Source of the DNA: Comamonadaceae bacterium
Lineage (GTDB): Bacteria > Pseudomonadota > Gammaproteobacteria > Burkholderiales > Burkholderiaceae_C
DNA length: 10,869 nucleotides
NCBI GenBank assembly: GCA_947454695.1
Contig: CANGMW010000060.1
Span: forward strand, 1 to 10,869
Direction: 5' to 3'
Shown: positions 6,796-10,869 of the stretch, one piece after another
Numbering within the stretch: the stretch's first letter is position 1
Layout: each line of letters starts with the position of its first letter
Notes under the pieces: generated by a model
Told to the model about the DNA's origin: nothing
Databases searched by the model: none
What the model saw: only the letters and a program-made list of their open reading frames with translations
Position numbers and translations under genes: made by a program

Positions 6796-7152
6796 GTGAA
6801 GACAACAACTATCAAATCAAAACAATCGGGTCTAGGGTATTTGGGCATGTTGCTGGTGGGCATCATGCTAGCTTGCAGCGGCGTCGTCTTGGCGCAAGTG
6901 TTCCCAACCTTGCTGGAATTTCAAGCCGTATCCAAAGCCGTCCATAAAGCAAGCTTGGTCGATTCGGAAGACGAGGCTCGCCGAGTTTTTGAGCGAGCTG
7001 CGGCCATTGACGATATCCATTCGATCCAAGCCAAGGACCTGGACATCCGAAAATTGAGCGGCAAATTGAAAATCGAATTTGCTTACGAACGCGAGATTCA
7101 TCTTGCAGGTCCCGCGTGGCTCACACTCAAATACGAAGGTCAATCGAAATAG
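6796..7152 (+). CDS. Small membrane protein of DUF4845 type
   Basis: This 118-residue protein of unknown function occupies the position between lepB and rnc where beta- and gammaproteobacteria commonly carry a DUF4845 gene; family assignment is from position, size and layout. A short basic N-terminus (KTTTIKSKQSG) is followed by one hydrophobic helix (about residues 12-34), then a soluble, mostly charged region (about 45-118) that would be periplasmic. The segment KQSGLGYLGMLLVGIML resembles the start of a type IV pilin-like helix, but the Glu usual at position 5 of the mature pilin is absent. The start is GTG, with an excellent GGGGAGG site. The TAG stop is followed after 1 nt by the rnc GTG. 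Its neighbours suggest co-expression with LepB and RNase III, but no activity can be assigned. Confidence 0.85.
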   Translation: MKTTTIKSKQSGLGYLGMLLVGIMLACSGVVLAQVFPTLLEFQAVSKAVHKASLVDSEDEARRVFERAAAIDDIHSIQAKDLDIRKLSGKLKIEFAYEREIHLAGPAWLTLKYEGQSK

Positions 7153-7153
7153 C

Positions 7154-7840
7154 GTGACTGATGCACTCCAAGCCCTGCAAGACCGCTTGCAACACCATTT
7201 CAGCAACCCAAGTCTCTTGGGGCAGGCACTTACACATCGCAGCTTTTCTGCGGACCACAACGAACGCCTTGAATTCTTAGGCGACTCGGTGCTGAGTCTG
7301 GCCATTTCCAGTTTGCTGTACGAGCGCCTGAGCGGCTTGCCCGAAGGCGATCTGTCTCGCATTCGCGCCAACTTGGTTAAGCAAGACACCTTGCACCAAC
7401 TCTCCGTTGAACTGAGGCTGCCCGAGGTGGTTCGTCTGGGCGAGGGCGAGGTGCGCTCAGGCGGGAGTAAACGTCCCTCCATCCTCGCTGATGCCTTGGA
7501 AGCCGTGATTGGTGCGGTCTATCTGGATGCCGGATTTTTGGCGGCCGAGTCGCTGGTTCACCGCCTCTTCAATGCGGTGGAAATCAATCCGCAAATGCAA
7601 GCCAGTGCCAAAGATGCCAAAACAGAACTTCAAGAGTGGCTGCAAGGCCGCAAGATGAAACTTCCCCTTTACCGCGTCGTGGGTACGATGGGCATGGCGC
7701 ACAAACAAACCTTCGATGTGGAATGCGAGATCATTGAAATCAACCTGATTGAGCGTGGTATTGGCGGCTCACGCCGTGCTGGCGAGCAGGCGGCTGCGGC
7801 GGCCATGTTGCAGACACTCAAATCCAAGGGGCTCGCGTGA
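7154..7840 (+). CDS. rnc: Ribonuclease III
   Basis: This 228-residue double-stranded-RNA endonuclease processes pre-rRNA and structured mRNAs; E. coli RNase III is 226 residues. The signature HNERLEFLGDSVL gives the catalytic or metal-binding residues E37, E40 and D44, with D113 and E116 in LADALEAVIGAVYLDAG. The C-terminal double-stranded-RNA-binding domain spans about 154-224 (KTELQEWLQGR ... GGSRRAGEQAAAAAMLQ). GTG 7154 is chosen because it gives the family length and lies 1 nt after the previous stop. The same frame is open further upstream (to 7079) but that part overlaps the DUF4845 gene and does not look conserved. The only ribosome-site candidate, GAAGG (7135-7139), is 14 nt away, so coupling is likely. 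The gene ends in GTGA overlapping era, the conserved rnc-era pair. Confidence 0.97.
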   Translation: MTDALQALQDRLQHHFSNPSLLGQALTHRSFSADHNERLEFLGDSVLSLAISSLLYERLSGLPEGDLSRIRANLVKQDTLHQLSVELRLPEVVRLGEGEVRSGGSKRPSILADALEAVIGAVYLDAGFLAAESLVHRLFNAVEINPQMQASAKDAKTELQEWLQGRKMKLPLYRVVGTMGMAHKQTFDVECEIIEINLIERGIGGSRRAGEQAAAAAMLQTLKSKGLA

Positions 7841-8769
7841 ATACAGAACTGGAAGTCAGCGCCGATGTTTCGGGTCGACGCTGTGGTTTGGTGGCCATTG
7901 TGGGTAAGCCCAATGTGGGTAAATCCACCTTGCTCAATGCCTTGGTGGGACAAAAAATCAGCATCACTTCGCGCAAGGCTCAGACCACGCGTCACCGCAT
8001 CACCGGCATGCACACGCTGGGCAAAACACAATTCGTTTTTGTGGATACCCCCGGTTTTCAGACGCGGCATAACAACGCCTTGAACCGCTCGCTTAACAAA
8101 ACCGTGATGGGCGCAGTGGGCGATGTGGATCTGATTTTGTTTGTGGTCGAGGCGGGCATGTTCAACCAAGCCGATGCCAAAGTGCTGTCGGTCTTGGGCA
8201 AAGACATTCCGACTTTGCTCGTGGCCAACAAGTTAGACCAAGTGAACCGTCGCGCTGACATTGCGCCGTGGTTGCAGGGGATGCAGCAGCGTCACAGCTT
8301 TGCCGAGTTTGTGCCCATGTCGGCCAAGAATGCCAAGGACATTGAACGATTGCTGGGTATTTGTGAGAAGTATTTGCCCGAGCAGGACTGGTGGTATGCG
8401 GATGACGAGCTGACTGACCGCAGTGAAAAATTTTTGGCCAGTGAGACGGTCCGCGAAAAACTCTTTCGCTTAACCGGCGACGAGCTGCCCTACACCTCGA
8501 CCGTGGTGATTGACAAATTCGAAGAAGAAGCGGGCCGCGGCAAGCAAAAGCGCTTTGTCAAAATTGCCGCCACCATCGTGGTGGAGCGCGAAGGCCACAA
8601 GGCCATGGTGATCGGAGACAAAGGCGAGCGTATCAAGCGCATCGGCACCGAAACCCGGATGGAATTAGAAAAACTCATGGATGCCAAAGTGTTTTTAGAA
8701 CTCTGGGTCAAGGTTCGCTCAGGCTGGGCAGACGATGAGGCCCGCGTGCGCTCCTTCGGCTATGAGTGA
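7837..8769 (+). CDS. era: GTPase Era, 16S rRNA-binding ribosome assembly factor
   Basis: This 310-residue GTPase binds the 3' end of 16S rRNA and assists 30S maturation; E. coli Era is 301 residues. GTPase motifs: G1 GKPNVGKST (23-31), a switch I region SRKAQTTRHRITG (45-57), G3 DTPGF (70-74), G4 NKLD (131-134) and G5 SAK (162-164). The C-terminal KH domain contains VIGDKGERIKRIG (258-270) and ends with ELWVKVRSGWADD. The start is GTG 7837, overlapping the rnc stop by 4 bp; no in-frame ATG precedes the P-loop, so the unusual start is well supported. It ends in GTGA over the likely start of recO. The N-terminal extension before the P-loop is slightly longer than in E. coli. Confidence 0.98.
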   Translation: MNTELEVSADVSGRRCGLVAIVGKPNVGKSTLLNALVGQKISITSRKAQTTRHRITGMHTLGKTQFVFVDTPGFQTRHNNALNRSLNKTVMGAVGDVDLILFVVEAGMFNQADAKVLSVLGKDIPTLLVANKLDQVNRRADIAPWLQGMQQRHSFAEFVPMSAKNAKDIERLLGICEKYLPEQDWWYADDELTDRSEKFLASETVREKLFRLTGDELPYTSTVVIDKFEEEAGRGKQKRFVKIAATIVVEREGHKAMVIGDKGERIKRIGTETRMELEKLMDAKVFLELWVKVRSGWADDEARVRSFGYE

Positions 8770-9521
8770 GCATGGCGGCCAAGCGCATCTCCGATGAGCC
8801 AGCCTATGTGCTGCATCGCTACGATTGGAGCGAATCGAGTCTGATTCTGGAAGTCTTCACCCGTCACCATGGACGCATCGCCCTGGCGGCCAAAGGGGCC
8901 AAACGGCCCAGTTCCAGTTTTCGTCCTGTCTTGTTGCCCTTGCAGCCGCTGCGTTTAAATTTCGGCGGCGACGCGGAAATTCGCAGCCTCAAAGCCGCCG
9001 AATGGGTGGGCGGTCATGTCATGCCGACAGGCGAATCACTGCTCTCGGGCTATTACCTGAATGAGCTCATCATGTTGCTGTTGGCCCGTGATGACCCGCA
9101 CCCTGCCTTGTTTGACATCTACAGCCAAGTGGTGGCGGTGTTGGCCAGTGACCATGGCGAGGTACTGCCAACCGCCCTGCGCGCGTTTGAGTTGCTGCTC
9201 TTGCGGGAAATCGGTTTGCTGCCGCAACTCGATGCCCAAACGCTTACCTTGTCCGATCTTCAGGCCCAAGCCCGCTACAGCCTGGTGCCTGAAGGCGGTT
9301 TGCGCTTGAGCAACGGCCAGGACCGCGCCAGCCTCACGGGCGCACAGTGGTTGGAGGTACAGCGCTCCTTGCAAACCGGCGCGCCGTTCACCGACACACT
9401 GCGCGCCTGCGCCGAGGTCATGACGGATTTAAAGCCCCAGTTGCGGGCCTTGCTCAATTACCATTGTGGGGTGGGCACTTTGCGAACCCGGCAAATGATG
9501 AGGGACATTCAGTCACTCTAG
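8766..9521 (+). CDS. recO: DNA repair protein RecO
   Basis: This recombination mediator of about 251 residues loads RecA onto SSB-coated single-stranded DNA in the RecFOR pathway. The N-terminal OB-fold region includes AYVLHRYDWSESSLILEVFT and a basic AAKGAKRPSSSFR (about residues 12-55). A helical C-terminal domain follows, with LNELIMLLLARDDPHPALFD and a tail LLNYHCGVGTLRTRQMMRDI typical of betaproteobacterial RecO. No four-cysteine zinc motif is seen, as in many proteobacterial RecO proteins. Two starts are possible: GTG 8766, which forms a 4-bp GTGA overlap with era just as era does with rnc, and ATG 8772 two codons later. Neither has a clear ribosome site. Placement after era is the conserved era-recO order. 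Confidence 0.95.
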   Translation: MSMAAKRISDEPAYVLHRYDWSESSLILEVFTRHHGRIALAAKGAKRPSSSFRPVLLPLQPLRLNFGGDAEIRSLKAAEWVGGHVMPTGESLLSGYYLNELIMLLLARDDPHPALFDIYSQVVAVLASDHGEVLPTALRAFELLLLREIGLLPQLDAQTLTLSDLQAQARYSLVPEGGLRLSNGQDRASLTGAQWLEVQRSLQTGAPFTDTLRACAEVMTDLKPQLRALLNYHCGVGTLRTRQMMRDIQSL

Positions 9522-9584
9522 TTGCTATTTTGCCTTTGCCTTCTTTTAGCAATGACTTATCGATTCCCTAATAACATCAATGCC
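9522..9584 (+). promoter_or_regulatory. recO-pdxJ junction with small inverted repeat
   Basis: TTGCTA (9522-9527) and TAGCAA (9547-9552) are reverse complements separated by a T- and C-rich 19-nt spacer. The repeat lies just after the recO stop and touches the first possible pdxJ ATG (9552). No promoter or strong ribosome site is visible. It could be a weak mRNA hairpin or chance. Confidence 0.3.
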
Positions 9585-10361
9585 ATGAATGCAGTGCACG
9601 CTACCGCGCTATCGGTCAACCTCAACAAGGTGGCGCTGGTTCGCAACACCCGACACTTGGGCATTCCCAGTGTTTTGCGCGCCGCCACGCTGTGTTTGCA
9701 GGCAGGTGCGCACGGCATCACAGTGCATCCGCGTCCGGATGAGCGACACATCCGCGCAGGCGATGTGCATGAGTTGGCCCAATTGCTCAAAGCGTGGCCG
9801 CAGTGCGAATTCAATATCGAAGGCAACCCGTTTCATAACTTGATGAACTTTGTGCGTGTACTGCGCCCGCAGCAAGCCACTTTCGTGCCCGATGGCGAGG
9901 GGCAGTTCACCAGTGACCACGGCTGGCGTTTCCCGCAGGACGCGGACCAGTTGCGCCCGTTGATTACTGAGGCCAAGGCCTTGGGTGTGCGGGTCAGTCT
10001 GTTCATGGACGCCGACCCGCAAGCCATGGCGGCCGCCAAAGCCGTGGGGGCAGACCGGGTGGAGCTGTACACCGAGCCCTATGCCGCCGCCTGGGGCGGG
10101 CCTGAACAATCGCGCCAGCTGCAGCGTTTTGCTGCTGCCGCGCAGGCCGCGCAAGCGGTCGGCCTGGAGGTCAACGCCGGGCATGATTTGAATCGCGACA
10201 ACCTGGCTGATTTTCTCAAGGGCGTGCCCGGCGTGAAAGAAGTCTCGATCGGCCACGCCCTGATCGCTGACGCGCTCGAGCTGGGCTACACCGAGACGGT
10301 GAAGGCGTATCTGGACTGCATGCCCCCGCCAGCGCCCGTTCAAACGCTAAGCAAACCATGA
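9585..10361 (+). CDS. pdxJ: Pyridoxine 5'-phosphate synthase PdxJ
   Basis: PdxJ condenses 1-deoxy-D-xylulose 5-phosphate with 3-amino-2-oxopropyl phosphate to form pyridoxine 5'-phosphate, the last ring-forming step of vitamin B6 synthesis, in the cytoplasm. Family motifs on the 258-residue form: VNLNKVALVRNTR (11-23), GAHGITVHPRPDERHI (41-56, H48), FNIEGNP (E79), VNAGHDLN (H200) and EVSIGHALI near the C-terminus. These align with the E. coli catalytic pattern His/Glu/His. The first motif reads VNLNK rather than the E. coli VNIDH, and HPRPDERHI replaces HLREDRRHI, so this belongs to a different PdxJ subgroup. ATG 9585 is preferred because the conserved region begins soon after it; ATG 9552 is also in frame, and neither has a ribosome site. 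The end overlaps acpS as ATGA. Confidence 0.93.
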   Translation: MNAVHATALSVNLNKVALVRNTRHLGIPSVLRAATLCLQAGAHGITVHPRPDERHIRAGDVHELAQLLKAWPQCEFNIEGNPFHNLMNFVRVLRPQQATFVPDGEGQFTSDHGWRFPQDADQLRPLITEAKALGVRVSLFMDADPQAMAAAKAVGADRVELYTEPYAAAWGGPEQSRQLQRFAAAAQAAQAVGLEVNAGHDLNRDNLADFLKGVPGVKEVSIGHALIADALELGYTETVKAYLDCMPPPAPVQTLSKP

Positions 10362-10765
10362 TCTACGGCATCGGCACCGACATCTGTGACGTGCGTCGCA
10401 TTCGTGCCAGCCTGGATCGGCATGGCGAGCGCTTTGCCAAAAAAATCCTCAGTGACGCTGAGTTCAGTACCTGGCAGGCGCGCAGCGCGCGCTGGCCTGA
10501 GCGGGGTGTGCGTTACCTCGCCACCCGGTTCAGTGCCAAGGAAGCGTTTTCCAAAGCCATTGGCCTGGGCATGCGCATGCCCATGACCTGGCGTTTGTGC
10601 GAGGTGAGTAAACAGCCTTCGGGCAAACCAGGCATCGTCTTGCATGGTGTGCTCAAAGATTGGGTCGAGGCGCGCGGTTTATCGGTGCATGTGAGTGTGA
10701 CCGATGAGTCCGACTACGCCGCCAGCTTTTGCGTTGTGGAAACAGCATCCGGGCCTTCTGCCTGA
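10358..10765 (+). CDS. acpS: Holo-[acyl-carrier-protein] synthase AcpS
   Basis: This 135-residue enzyme transfers the 4'-phosphopantetheine arm of CoA to a serine of apo-acyl carrier protein, activating fatty acid synthesis. The two metal-binding signatures are present: MIYGIGTDICDVRRI with D8, and RFSAKEAFSKAIG with E62 and the following Lys. The C-terminal strand VHVSVTDESDYAASFCVV is the usual last motif; many AcpS proteins read SLSHE where this one has SVTDE. Length is close to E. coli AcpS (126). ATG 10358 overlaps the pdxJ stop by 4 bp, matching the common pdxJ-acpS pair. No separate ribosome site is obvious, so coupling is likely. A GC-only palindrome AGCGCGCGCT (10484-10493) lies inside the gene. 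Confidence 0.96.
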   Translation: MIYGIGTDICDVRRIRASLDRHGERFAKKILSDAEFSTWQARSARWPERGVRYLATRFSAKEAFSKAIGLGMRMPMTWRLCEVSKQPSGKPGIVLHGVLKDWVEARGLSVHVSVTDESDYAASFCVVETASGPSA

Positions 10766-10798
10766 ACGTATTGCTTCAAAATTTTTTGAAAGTCATTC

Positions 10799-10869
10799 AT
10801 GAGCCTCCATGCGCCCCTGATCATTGACATTGCCGGCACTGAACTCAGCAAGATCGATCGCCGACGCCT
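10799..10869 (+). CDS. nagZ: Beta-N-acetylhexosaminidase NagZ, 5' part
   Basis: Only the first 23 codons are in the window. The sequence begins MSLHAPLIIDIAGTELSKID, which matches the start of cytoplasmic NagZ, where LxxDIxG opens the first strand of the glycoside hydrolase family 3 barrel. NagZ removes GlcNAc from anhydromuropeptides during peptidoglycan recycling. The position after acpS is common in betaproteobacteria. A modest ribosome site GAAAG (10788-10792) lies 6 nt before the ATG. The catalytic residues lie outside the window. Confidence 0.8.
   Translation, partial: MSLHAPLIIDIAGTELSKIDRRR

Noticed and set aside
7079..7153. Longer N-terminus for RNase III
   Set aside because: The extension overlaps the DUF4845 gene and adds 25 residues beyond the normal family start; GTG 7154 gives the usual length.
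10484..10493. AGCGCGCGCT palindrome inside acpS
   Set aside because: It is a short GC-only palindrome encoding ordinary residues, expected by chance in GC-rich coding DNA.
1..10869. Mobile element, CRISPR array, toxin-antitoxin or defence system
   Set aside because: I found no transposase, integrase, regular repeat-spacer pattern or small paired genes. All genes are conserved housekeeping or stress genes in a familiar order.

Overview
The window looks like a stretch of a betaproteobacterial chromosome, most likely Burkholderiales and perhaps Comamonadaceae. The evidence is the gene order rpoE-rseA-rseB-mucD / lepA-lepB-DUF4845-rnc-era-recO-pdxJ-acpS-nagZ, the moderately GC-rich coding sequence and the protein sequences themselves. 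The family-level placement is recognition, not a computed result. All genes lie on the + strand. I see no tRNA, rRNA, mobile element, CRISPR array or clearly foreign gene.

Region 1 (1-3545) is an envelope-stress operon. It holds the 3' end of the ECF sigma factor gene rpoE/algU, the membrane anti-sigma factor gene rseA, the periplasmic co-regulator gene rseB/mucB, and a periplasmic DegP/MucD-type serine protease gene. It closes with a perfect 12-bp-stem intrinsic terminator (3508-3545).

Region 2 (3494-3997) is a roughly 500-bp non-coding gap, the only unexplained part of the window. From left to right it holds the mucD terminator, an AT-rich block (about 33% GC by hand count over 3551-3700), a set of DnaA-box-like 9-mers of which four recur every 10-11 bp, a TACAAT -10-like hexamer, and a second strong intrinsic terminator (3924-3954). 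That terminator ends only about 43 bp before lepA. It implies either a short RNA of roughly 65 nt or an attenuated lepA leader.

Region 3 (3998-10869) is a dense housekeeping operon: the back-translocase EF4 (lepA), signal peptidase I (lepB), a small membrane protein of the DUF4845 type, RNase III (rnc), the 16S rRNA-binding GTPase Era, the recombination mediator RecO, pyridoxine 5'-phosphate synthase (pdxJ), holo-ACP synthase (acpS) and the first codons of nagZ. Junctions are tight: a 1-bp overlap at lepA/lepB, a 1-nt gap at DUF4845/rnc, and 4-bp overlaps at rnc/era, era/recO and pdxJ/acpS. GTG starts are frequent. Translational coupling through the block is likely, linking translation, protein secretion, RNA processing, ribosome assembly, repair and cofactor supply.

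I did not find an unmistakable new system. The best candidates for a second look are the mucD-lepA gap, the alternative base pairing at the lepB/DUF4845 junction, the DUF4845 protein and the non-E. coli-type PdxJ.
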